Assembly: GCA_007123465.1 (NCBI GenBank)
Contig: SKLB01000247.1
Coordinates: 1-10,958, forward strand
DNA length: 10,958 bases
Origin: Spirochaetales bacterium
GTDB lineage: Bacteria > Spirochaetota > Spirochaetia > DSM-27196 > PWMO01
Direction: 5' to 3'
Shown: positions 1 to 6,281 of the stretch, piece after piece
How the letters are laid out: every line of letters starts with the position of its first letter
Position numbering within the stretch: position 1 is the first letter of the stretch
Made by a program: the position numbers and the translations under genes
Notes under the pieces: model-generated
Database searches by the model: none
What the model was told of the DNA's origin: nothing
The model's input: the letters and a program-made list of their open reading frames with translations, nothing else

Positions 1-779
1 AGCAGAACGCCGATCAGGAACATCAGCGTTGGTGCGATGTACTGCAGGAAACCAACGCGCGCCAGCGGTATGCGCTGAGCTCCCATGGCGAACCAGTACA
101 GCGGTATCGCGCTGACCACACCGGCGCCAATCAGCAGCGCGTCTACACCCGGGCTGACCCGACCCAGAGCGCCGGCGCCGCGTACTACTCCGGCTATGAT
201 AACCGCGGCGGCAATCGGTGACAGCACCAGCGTTTCGATCGCCAGGGCGGTCAATGCATCGATAGCTACGGTTTTTTTGACAAGGCCGTAGAAGCCGAAG
301 GTGGTCATCAGGATCAGCGCGATCCACGGCACCACACCGTGAGCAATGATGAGTACCGCTACTCCGGCGGCGGCAAACAGAACCGCCACCCGCTGCAACA
401 GGGTCAGGTGCTCCTTGAGAAAGATGCGCCCTAGAAAAATGCTGAACAACGGGTTGATGTAGTAGCCCATACTGACCTGCAAAACGCGATCGGTATTGAC
501 CGCAAGGATGTAGGTGAACCAGTTAAGGCCGAGCAGCAGTCCGGTGGCCAGCATGGCGCGTCGCAGTCGCGGCTGGGTCAGGGTAGCCAGGAAATCGCGT
601 TTGCCGATGAACAGCAGGACAATCGAGGCAAACACAAACGACCAGAAGGTGCGATGCGCCAGAATCTCGTAAGCCGGAACGCCGTGCAGCAGGCGCCAGT
701 ACAGCGGCAGCAGCCCCCACAGGCCGAAGGCGCCGATGGCGTAGAGCGTGCCGCTGCGGTGTGTGTTTGATTGAGCCAT
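1..779 (-). CDS. rarD: RarD-like EamA-family transporter, partial (C-terminus beyond the window)
   Basis: Reading the minus strand from the ATG at 779 gives an open frame of 259 codons that runs off position 1. It starts MAQSNTHRSGTLYAIGAFG and is very hydrophobic, with about eight to nine visible membrane segments. It aligns by eye with E. coli RarD: a WGLLPLYW segment near residue 21, EILAHRTFWS near residue 39, GYYINPLFSIFLG in the middle, FYGLVKK, and QYIAPTLMFL close to the cut edge. RarD is an inner-membrane member of the drug/metabolite transporter superfamily; its historic 'chloramphenicol-sensitive' name does not define a substrate. About 35-40 residues appear to be missing. No Shine-Dalgarno site precedes the ATG, so the leader may be very short. 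It is divergent from the DUF2877 gene, and nothing ties it functionally to the catabolic cluster. Confidence 0.9.
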   Translation of the reverse strand, partial: MAQSNTHRSGTLYAIGAFGLWGLLPLYWRLLHGVPAYEILAHRTFWSFVFASIVLLFIGKRDFLATLTQPRLRRAMLATGLLLGLNWFTYILAVNTDRVLQVSMGYYINPLFSIFLGRIFLKEHLTLLQRVAVLFAAAGVAVLIIAHGVVPWIALILMTTFGFYGLVKKTVAIDALTALAIETLVLSPIAAAVIIAGVVRGAGALGRVSPGVDALLIGAGVVSAIPLYWFAMGAQRIPLARVGFLQYIAPTLMFLIGVL

Positions 780-787
780 AGTGTAGC

Positions 788-808
788 GTCGAGTATACCA
801 CGCTCGAC
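788..808. promoter_or_regulatory. Inverted repeat in the divergent rarD/DUF2877 promoter region (possible operator)
   Basis: GTCGAG at 788-793 and CTCGAC at 803-808 are perfect inverted arms around a 9-base spacer, TATACCACG. The dyad covers the putative rarD -10 and lies in the only gap between two divergent genes. That placement suits a repressor site, though a 6-base arm can occur by chance in GC-rich DNA. No regulator gene is in the window. Confidence 0.3.
792..800 (-). promoter_or_regulatory. Possible extended -10 promoter for rarD
   Basis: On the minus strand the bases read TGG followed by TATACT, an extended -10 (TGn) with a 5/6 match to TATAAT. It lies 12 bases before the rarD ATG. 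No good -35 is seen 17 bases upstream, which is common for extended -10 promoters. The predicted transcript would have a leader of only a few bases, in line with the missing Shine-Dalgarno site. Confidence 0.4.
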
Positions 809-842
809 ACAGCGCTGCTACGAGGCTACACTGCTGGTGGTT

Positions 843-1712
843 ATGCAGCCCACAGCTGGCCGGCAGGAGCGGCATGAATTGACGGCACTGAAGGCGGGGA
901 CTCTGGTGCCGACCGAGGGACGGATGCGGGTGCACTCGGTGTATCGCCGCGCTGTGAACCTGGAGCTGTCTGACGCACGGGGGTTGGTCTCGCTGGTGTG
1001 CCGGGCCGCAGATATGGCCCCCGCGGCGCTGTTGCTTAACCGCCTGCCGGCACCGCTGGACCGCGGTACCGAGTGTACACTCGACCGGTCCATGCTGAGA
1101 ATCGGATGGAAATGGTTGGTAGACTACGCCGGCGCTCAACGCTGGGACGGAGGCCTGCCGCACGGCGCCGAGTACCGCATTACCGAGCAGCGCATCGCTG
1201 CGCTGCAGGCGCTCGTTGTGGAGTATGGAAGCGCCGGCGGCCTGCTGGGGCTGATTCACGATCCGGCTCACAACCCGGTGAGTGCCTTCGCGCAACGGCT
1301 GCTTGCAGCCGCAGCCGATGCGCGGGATCTTTCCGCCCTGGTAGGACTCGGGATCGGGCTGACGCCTTCCGGGGACGATTTTCTCGCCGGGGCACTCCTG
1401 GCGCAGGAGCTCTGTCATGCCAGCAACACCTGCTGCAGCAGCTTGAACCGCACGGCGATAGAGCAGCGCCTGCACGCTACCACGGCTGCCGGTCAAACAC
1501 TGGTAGCTGCTGCCGTCCGGCGGCAGTTTCCCGCCTATCTGCTGCAGCTGACCGAGCGGCTCTTCAGAGTAGAAGCGTGCCCCGGCGCTGCAACACCGCC
1601 TGCGGCGCCACACCACGTTGAATCGCGGTTACTCGAGCACGGTCAGACATCGGCAACCGACGCCGCGGTCGGGATGCTCTGGTTTTTCATGAACTTCATC
1701 AAAATAGCTTGA
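843..1712 (+). CDS. DUF2877 protein, AllH/YlbF-like carbamoyltransferase component
   Basis: This 289-residue protein has the DUF2877 core GLGIGLTPSGDDFLAG at residues 168-183 and a C-terminal GQTSATDAAVG at 267-277. It also has an N-terminal VYRRAVNL block near residue 33 that matches RRAINL in E. coli YlbF (271 aa). YlbF, renamed AllH, has been assigned as one of three components of oxamate carbamoyltransferase with FdrA (AllF) and YlbE (AllG); homologues of both partners lie 1.5 kb downstream. The frame is open back to a TTG at 771, but that would overlap rarD, and the ATG at 843 gives the family's normal length. No good ribosome site precedes 843, so the start is uncertain. Unlike in E. 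coli, the gene is upstream of fdrA and separated from it by the permease. The substrate need not be oxamate. Confidence 0.8.
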   Translation: MQPTAGRQERHELTALKAGTLVPTEGRMRVHSVYRRAVNLELSDARGLVSLVCRAADMAPAALLLNRLPAPLDRGTECTLDRSMLRIGWKWLVDYAGAQRWDGGLPHGAEYRITEQRIAALQALVVEYGSAGGLLGLIHDPAHNPVSAFAQRLLAAAADARDLSALVGLGIGLTPSGDDFLAGALLAQELCHASNTCCSSLNRTAIEQRLHATTAAGQTLVAAAVRRQFPAYLLQLTERLFRVEACPGAATPPAAPHHVESRLLEHGQTSATDAAVGMLWFFMNFIKIA

Positions 1713-1736
1713 TTTAACGGCATTATCATATACAAT
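1709..1736 (+). promoter_or_regulatory. Sigma70-like promoter for the NCS2 permease
   Basis: A -35 TTGATT at 1709-1714 (4/6) and a -10 TACAAT at 1731-1736 (5/6) are separated by 16 bases. The -35 overlaps the TGA stop of the DUF2877 gene. Transcription would start near 1743, giving a leader of about 55 bases before the ATG at 1799. The AT-rich patch stands out from GC-rich surroundings. Confidence 0.5.
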
Positions 1737-1748
1737 GTCGCCATCTAT

Positions 1749-1781
1749 CCGGAGCGTGCCTCCGGCAGAACACATCTGTGT
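1749..1781 (+). promoter_or_regulatory. Permease leader with a perfect hairpin and an adjacent dyad
   Basis: CCGGAG (1749-1754), loop CGTGC, and CTCCGG (1760-1765) form a perfect 6-base-pair hairpin. Five bases later ACACA (1770-1774), TC and TGTGT (1777-1781) form a second short dyad, which ends just before the ribosome site at 1783. There is no T-run after either, so they do not look like a terminator. They could stabilise the mRNA, bind a protein or control translation. The leader is too short for the riboswitch classes I know. Confidence 0.4.
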
Positions 1782-1782
1782 A

Positions 1783-1789
1783 GAGGGAG
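1783..1789 (+). promoter_or_regulatory. Ribosome binding site deciding the permease start
   Basis: GAGGGAG directly abuts an in-frame ATG at 1790 with no spacing, which makes that codon unusable. The next in-frame ATG, at 1799, is 9 bases away and is the likely start. Confidence 0.7.
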
Positions 1790-1798
1790 ATGTTACAC

Positions 1799-3070
1799 AT
1801 GTCTGATTCGTTGAACGAACCCGTAACCGGTAAAACGGTTGTTCTGGGTCTGCAGCACACCTTCGTCATGTTCGGTGCAACGGTGCTTGTGCCGTTGCTG
1901 ACCGGTCTTGATGTGGGTGTTACCCTGTTTGCTGCTGGGGTAGGAACCTGGATCTTTCACGTGGTGACCAAGTGGAAGGTTCCGGTATTCCTGGGGAGCT
2001 CGTTTGCGTTCCTGCCGGCACTGTTTGTCATTGGCGCCAATGAGGGATTGCCGTTTGCACTGGGTGGTATACTGATTGCCGGCCTGGTCTACGTAGTGGT
2101 GGCGATCATCTTTACGTTTGTCTCCGCTGACGTGCTGCACCGTATTCTGCCGCCGCATATTACCGGCCCGGTGATTATCCTGATCGGTATTATTCTGGCA
2201 CCGGTAGCGATAATGAATGCTACCGACGGCTACGTCGGCAATGTTGCAGAACAGATCGGCGTGCTGGGATGCTGGTTTGTGGCTCTGTTTACGTTTGCCG
2301 CTGCAATCTTCGTCAAGATTGTTCTGCCGCGCTGGAACCTGAAGTTCATGTCGCTGCTTCCGGTGCTGTTGGCAATTATCGCGGGCTATCTGTTGTCGGT
2401 GATCATCGGTATCGTCGACTTCGGTGGCGTAGCGGAAGCCGCGTGGTTCGGCATTCCCCGCTTCACTCTGCCGCAGTTTTCGGCTACCGCGATCAGCTTC
2501 ACCGTACCGATTGCCATTGTAACCATGGTCGAGCACTTTGGTGACGTTCTGGCTATCGGCAATGTGACCAAGCGTGACTTCATCAAAGACCCGGGTGTCA
2601 ACCGCACGCTGCTGGGTGACGGTCTGGCAACGTCCTTATCGGCCCTGATTGGTGGCCCGGCCAACACTACCTACAGTGAGAACACCGGTGCTATCGCTCT
2701 GACCGAAGTCTACAATCCGTGGGTCATGCGAATTGCGGCTGTCTTCGCCATTGTGCTGTCGCTGATCCCCAAGTTTACCGCATTGATCGCTACCGTACCG
2801 GCTCCGGTTATCGGTGGAATCTCGATTCTGCTGTTCGGCATGATCAGCTCGATTGGTGTCAAGAACATGGTTGATGCCAAGCTCGACATGGACGATCCCA
2901 AGAAGCTGATGATCGTTGCCGCTATGCTGGTGCTGGGGCTGGGAACCGCAGCGGCTGAAGTTGACATCGCAATCGGCATCTTCTCGTTTGGCGGACTGGG
3001 ACTTGCGGCAATCGTCGGTATCGTACTCAACGCCGTTCTCGATCCGCAGAGCCTCAAGAGCGGCAGCTGA
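1799..3070 (+). CDS. NCS2-family uracil/xanthine-type permease
   Basis: This 423-residue inner-membrane protein has the length and multi-helix pattern of the NCS2 (nucleobase:cation symporter 2) family. It aligns along its length with E. coli UraA: LQHTFVMFGATVLVP (18-32), LGSSFAF (65-71), EHFGD (245-249), DPGVNR (264-269) and TTYSENTG (290-297). By that alignment Glu245 and Glu294 match the uracil-binding Glu241 and Glu290 of UraA. The position of UraA His245 is Asp249, which is what xanthine permeases such as XanQ carry. The protein is therefore confidently a nucleobase-type proton symporter, but uracil, xanthine or another oxo-heterocycle are all possible. It has its own promoter and sits between the AllH-like and AllF-like genes. 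E. coli likewise keeps an NCS2 permease (YbbY) in its allantoin region. Tandem hairpins follow its stop codon. Confidence 0.93.
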   Translation: MSDSLNEPVTGKTVVLGLQHTFVMFGATVLVPLLTGLDVGVTLFAAGVGTWIFHVVTKWKVPVFLGSSFAFLPALFVIGANEGLPFALGGILIAGLVYVVVAIIFTFVSADVLHRILPPHITGPVIILIGIILAPVAIMNATDGYVGNVAEQIGVLGCWFVALFTFAAAIFVKIVLPRWNLKFMSLLPVLLAIIAGYLLSVIIGIVDFGGVAEAAWFGIPRFTLPQFSATAISFTVPIAIVTMVEHFGDVLAIGNVTKRDFIKDPGVNRTLLGDGLATSLSALIGGPANTTYSENTGAIALTEVYNPWVMRIAAVFAIVLSLIPKFTALIATVPAPVIGGISILLFGMISSIGVKNMVDAKLDMDDPKKLMIVAAMLVLGLGTAAAEVDIAIGIFSFGGLGLAAIVGIVLNAVLDPQSLKSGS

Positions 3071-3092
3071 TCACGCTGCAGCTCGTTCGCGC

Positions 3093-3118
3093 GGTCAGGT
3101 TGCGGATGCAACCTGACC
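3093..3118. terminator. Perfect 11-bp hairpin after the permease, first of two
   Basis: GGTCAGGTTGC (3093-3103), loop GGAT, and GCAACCTGACC (3108-3118) form an 11-base-pair perfect stem 22 bases after the permease stop. It is followed by TTCT only, so the U-tract is weak. Position and stability favour an intrinsic terminator or a 3'-end stabiliser. The stem is symmetric and would form from either strand. Confidence 0.65.
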
Positions 3119-3122
3119 TTCT

Positions 3123-3154
3123 GGAGCCTTCATCGTTCACGCGCTGAAGGCTCC
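3123..3154. terminator. Perfect 10-bp hairpin, second of two
   Basis: GGAGCCTTCA (3123-3132) and TGAAGGCTCC (3145-3154) form a perfect 10-base-pair stem with a 12-base loop, only 4 bases after the first hairpin. It is followed by TTGCGTTGTG, a broken T-rich stretch. With the first hairpin it probably insulates the permease unit from the fdrA promoter 40 bases downstream. Confidence 0.6.
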
Positions 3155-3192
3155 TTGCGTTGTGCGCCGGGGTGCACACTCGCCGCGCTTCT

Positions 3193-3220
3193 TTGACAAC
3201 GACCGTCCACATGGTATATA
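3193..3220 (+). promoter_or_regulatory. Strong sigma70-type promoter for the fdrA operon
   Basis: A perfect -35 TTGACA at 3193-3198 is followed after 16 bases by TATATA at 3215-3220, which is preceded by TGG (extended -10). An alternative register of the TATATATC stretch gives an 18-base spacer. Transcription would start near 3227-3230, about 30 bases before the GTG start of fdrA. This is the best promoter match in the window and supports an independently transcribed operon from fdrA onward. Confidence 0.7.
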
Positions 3221-3244
3221 TCTACACCACAACGTGGCGATTTC

Positions 3245-3249
3245 AGGAG
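3245..3249 (+). promoter_or_regulatory. Ribosome binding site deciding the fdrA start
   Basis: AGGAG is 8 bases before the GTG at 3258 but only 2 bases before the in-frame ATG at 3252. The spacing favours GTG 3258. Confidence 0.6.
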
Positions 3250-3257
3250 AGATGCTC

Positions 3258-4805
3258 GTGAAGAGAATTATTGTCCGCAAAGACGCCTATTACGATTCGG
3301 TCTTTCTCATGTTGATCAATCAGGATGTGAAGAAAACTGACAATATTTCCGAGGCCGTTGTGGCGATGGGTACTGACATGAATCGTGATCTGCTCAAGGG
3401 CATGAACATGAGCAACGCTGACGTGGAGTCAGCAACGGCCAATGACCTCATTGTCGCGTTGGAGGGTGAAACCGAAGATGCCCTCAACCAGGCAGAGACG
3501 GCTGTCTACTCATTGTTGAAGAAAAAGAGCCGCACCAGCGAGCAGGCGTTTCGCCCTGCAAGTCTGGCCGCAGCAGTAGAAGTATTACCAGAAGCCAACC
3601 TGGCACTCTTGTCGATTCCAGGCGCGTTTGTTGCACGCGAAGCGCGCAAAGCGCTCGAGCGTGGTCTGCACGTCATGGTATTCTCGGACAACGTGCCGCT
3701 GGAAGACGAGATCCGCCTGAAGAAGATGGCGCGCGAAAAGGGGTTGCTGTTTATGGGCCCGGACTGCGGTACCGCGATCATCAACGGTAAGCCGCTGGCG
3801 TTCGCCAACGTAATCAACCGCGGTCCGATCGGTATCGTGGCGGCCTCCGGCTCAGGGCTGCAGGAGCTCAGCTGCAGCATCGACAAGGCCGGCAGCGGTA
3901 TCACGCAGGCTATCGGGACCGGTGGCCGCGACGTCAAGCAGGAAGTCGGCGGTATCAGCATGCTTATGGGAATCGAAGCGCTGGCTGCTGATGCCGAGAC
4001 CACGGTGATCAGCCTGATTTCCAAGCCGCCGGCAGAGACGGTGGTGGACAGTGCCATCGAGGCGCTGAAACAGAGCGGCAAGCCGGCCGTGGTGCATTTC
4101 ATCGGTGCACGGCGTCGCCAGGACGAGGGCAGGATCCGCTTCGCGCCAAGCCTCGAAGATTGTGCCAGCATAGCGGTTGAACTGGCCGGCGGCCGCAAGC
4201 ACAACCCTACCGAGTTCGCGCTGTCCGATGACGAGATTGCCGGAATTGTTGCAACCGAAAGCGCGTCATTCGGCAGGAAACAGAAGTATCTGCGCGGCCT
4301 GTTTTGCGGCGGCACGTTGGCAGAGGAGGCGCTGCTCGTTATGCAGGAAGCGCTGAACGGGGTTTACTCCAACGTTCACCCCGACGAGGGTTATCGTCTC
4401 GCGGACCCAACGGTTTCGCGCGAACACACCATCATCGATCTCGGTGATGACACATTTACCGTTGGTCGGCCTCATCCTATGATCGACGTCTCGATCCGCA
4501 ATGAACAGCTGGAGAAGGAACTGCGCAGTGGCGATATGGCGTTGCTGCTGCTGGACTTTGTGCTCGGCTACGGTGCCCACCGTGATCCGGCCGGCGCCAT
4601 GGTTGACGCAATCACGGCTGCCAGAAAGGCGGCCGCAGATGACGGCGGCTATCTGGCGGTTATTGCCTCGGTGTCCGGCACCGATGGCGATCCTCAGAGC
4701 CTGACGACGCAGAGGCGTACGCTGCAAGAGGTCGGCTGCGTTGTGATGCCGTCCAACGTCCAGGCCGCTCGGTTGGCGCTCAAGATCATGCAGAGGGTGA
4801 GGTAA
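3258..4805 (+). CDS. fdrA: FdrA/AllF-like subunit of an oxamate-type carbamoyltransferase
   Basis: This is a 515-residue FdrA homologue. FdrA resembles the alpha/beta chains of succinyl-CoA synthetase and is often annotated 'acyl-CoA synthetase'. Matches to E. coli FdrA (555 aa) are plain: YYDSVFLML at the N-terminus, MGPDCGT (166-172), IGIVAASGSGLQEL (191-204), GTGGRD (220-225), GGTLAEEA (350-357) and IIDLGDDTFTVGRPHPMID (392-410). The GHAGA phosphohistidine loop of succinyl-CoA synthetase is absent, which fits a non-CoA role. E. coli FdrA/AllF acts with AllG and AllH in converting oxalurate and phosphate to oxamate and carbamoyl phosphate. The frame is open to a GTG at 3162, but the promoter lies inside that extension. 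The protein lacks the roughly 40-residue C-terminal tail of E. coli FdrA; a similar segment starts the next protein. The AllG-like gene follows after 4 bases. Confidence 0.88.
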   Translation: MKRIIVRKDAYYDSVFLMLINQDVKKTDNISEAVVAMGTDMNRDLLKGMNMSNADVESATANDLIVALEGETEDALNQAETAVYSLLKKKSRTSEQAFRPASLAAAVEVLPEANLALLSIPGAFVAREARKALERGLHVMVFSDNVPLEDEIRLKKMAREKGLLFMGPDCGTAIINGKPLAFANVINRGPIGIVAASGSGLQELSCSIDKAGSGITQAIGTGGRDVKQEVGGISMLMGIEALAADAETTVISLISKPPAETVVDSAIEALKQSGKPAVVHFIGARRRQDEGRIRFAPSLEDCASIAVELAGGRKHNPTEFALSDDEIAGIVATESASFGRKQKYLRGLFCGGTLAEEALLVMQEALNGVYSNVHPDEGYRLADPTVSREHTIIDLGDDTFTVGRPHPMIDVSIRNEQLEKELRSGDMALLLLDFVLGYGAHRDPAGAMVDAITAARKAAADDGGYLAVIASVSGTDGDPQSLTTQRRTLQEVGCVVMPSNVQAARLALKIMQRVR

Positions 4806-4809
4806 CTGA

Positions 4810-6243
4810 ATGAGTGTTGCAAAGATCAACCAACTGTTTTCCGGCGAACTGAAGGTACTCAACCTGGGGCTGGAAGAGTTTAGTGCGTCGCTGCAGCGTG
4901 AAGGTGCCGAGGCACTACAGGTGGACTGGAAGCCGCCTGCCGGTGGAGACCGGCACATGGTGCAGTTGCTTGAGCGCGTTGAAAGCAACTCTGCGCTCAA
5001 GCGCGACCAGGCTAACGACCAGGCCGTGGAACGGCTGATGAAGAGTAAGCCAACGTTGATCGATATCGGGATTGCCTGCGACGTTGTGCCCGGCATGCAC
5101 AAGAAGCTGGTGCTGCATTCCGGTCCGCCGGTAACCTGGGACAAGATGGCCGGTCCGGTACGCGGTGCAGTAATCGGGGGACTGATCTACGAGGGGCTGG
5201 CGAAGGGCCCCACAGAGGCCGAGGAGCTGGCGGCGTCCGGGGATATCGAATACGCCCCGTGTCATCATCACGACGCGGTCGGCCCGATGGCGGGCATCAT
5301 GACGTCGAGCATGCCGGTCTGGATCATGAAAAACGAAACGTTCGGCAATACCGCCTACTGCACGCTCAACGAGGGACTCGGAAAGGTTCTGCGCTACGGG
5401 GCCAACTCAGACGACGTGATCAAGCGGCTGAAGTGGATGGGGGATGTGCTGTCACCGGTGCTCAAGCAGGCGCTGGAAATGCACGGCCCCATCGATATGA
5501 AGAACCTGATCGCACAGGTGCTACAGATGGGCGATGAAGGGCACAACCGCAACCGTGCCGGCACCTCGCTGTTGATTCGTGAAATGGCGCCCTACCTGGT
5601 GATGCTCGATCGCAGCAAGCAAGAGCTCAGTGAAGTGCTGAAGTTCATGCACACCAATGACCACTTCTTTCTCAACCTTACCATGCCGGCGTGCAAAGCC
5701 GCCGTCGATGCCGCGCGCAATATCGACGGTAGTTCGATGATCGTGGCCATGGCGCGCAACGGCACCGATTTCGGAATCCGGGTATCGGGTCTCGGTGATC
5801 AGTGGTTCACCGGCCCGGCTTCCAGGGTGGACGGTCTCTACCTGCCGGGCTACTCTGAAGCGGACGCCGCGCGTGACGTTGGTGACTCGGTCATCACCGA
5901 GACCGGCGGTATCGGCGGGTTTGCAATGGCGGCCGCGCCGGCGATAGTCAAGTTTGTCGGGGGGACGCCGCAGGATGCACTCAACTTTACGAGGCGGATG
6001 TACGACATAACGCTGCGCGAGAATGACACCTACCAGATTCCGGCGCTCGACTTTCGCGGTACGCCTACCGGTATCGACCTGTTCAAGATTATCGAGACCG
6101 GTGTTTTGCCGGCAATCAATACCGGCATCGCGCACAAGGATCCGGGCGTGGGGATGGTTGGTGCGGGTCTGGTCAAGCCGCCGGTCAAGTGCTTTCACGA
6201 CGCGTTCGAGGCCTACGCGGAACGATACGGAACAAAACCATAA
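4810..6243 (+). CDS. DUF1116 protein, AllG/YlbE-like carbamoyltransferase subunit
   Basis: This 477-residue protein aligns from about residue 80 onward with E. coli YlbE/AllG (about 419 aa). Shared blocks are LHSGPPVTWDKMAGPVRGA (102-120), PCHHHDAVGPMAGI (150-163), NEGLGKVLRYGA (187-198), ARNGTDFGIRVSGLGDQWF (315-333), GDSVITETGGIGG (358-370) and INTGIAHKDPGVGMVGAG (436-453). The His triplet and the GDSVITETGG loop are the strongest candidates for active-site elements, but I know of no assigned catalytic residues. Residues 1-60 form an extra module (LNLGLEEFSASL, then WKPPAGGD and QLLERVE) that resembles the C-terminal tail of E. coli FdrA rather than the start of YlbE. The gene is 4 bases after fdrA, so it is almost certainly co-translated, and the two products probably form one complex. 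Confidence 0.9.
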   Translation: MSVAKINQLFSGELKVLNLGLEEFSASLQREGAEALQVDWKPPAGGDRHMVQLLERVESNSALKRDQANDQAVERLMKSKPTLIDIGIACDVVPGMHKKLVLHSGPPVTWDKMAGPVRGAVIGGLIYEGLAKGPTEAEELAASGDIEYAPCHHHDAVGPMAGIMTSSMPVWIMKNETFGNTAYCTLNEGLGKVLRYGANSDDVIKRLKWMGDVLSPVLKQALEMHGPIDMKNLIAQVLQMGDEGHNRNRAGTSLLIREMAPYLVMLDRSKQELSEVLKFMHTNDHFFLNLTMPACKAAVDAARNIDGSSMIVAMARNGTDFGIRVSGLGDQWFTGPASRVDGLYLPGYSEADAARDVGDSVITETGGIGGFAMAAAPAIVKFVGGTPQDALNFTRRMYDITLRENDTYQIPALDFRGTPTGIDLFKIIETGVLPAINTGIAHKDPGVGMVGAGLVKPPVKCFHDAFEAYAERYGTKP

Positions 6244-6281
6244 GAATCATTGATATACCGAAATTTCACCAGGAGACAGAA

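Noticed and set aside
1790..1798. ATG at 1790 as the permease start
   Set aside because: The GAGGGAG touches this codon with zero spacing, whereas ATG 1799 has a 9-base spacing.
1793..2536. 247-codon open frame on the minus strand within the permease gene
   Set aside because: It lies opposite a well-conserved NCS2 permease, and its translation is rich in Gln, His, Arg and Asn with no recognisable motif.
3093..3154. Tandem hairpins as a riboswitch or attenuator for fdrA
   Set aside because: They lie upstream of the best fdrA promoter, so they would not be in its mRNA, and the two stems do not share mutually exclusive pairing.
3258..4805. FdrA as a genuine acyl-CoA synthetase
   Set aside because: It lacks the GHAGA phosphohistidine loop and pairs with DUF1116, which matches the carbamoyltransferase complex better.
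4266..5144. 292-codon open frame on the minus strand across the fdrA/DUF1116 junction
   Set aside because: It spans two conserved genes on the other strand and resembles no family; an antisense artefact of GC-rich coding DNA.
6189..6281. Upstream extension of the cyclase gene
   Set aside because: It overlaps the end of the DUF1116 gene, and the ribosome site at 6271-6276 points to ATG 6282, where family similarity begins.
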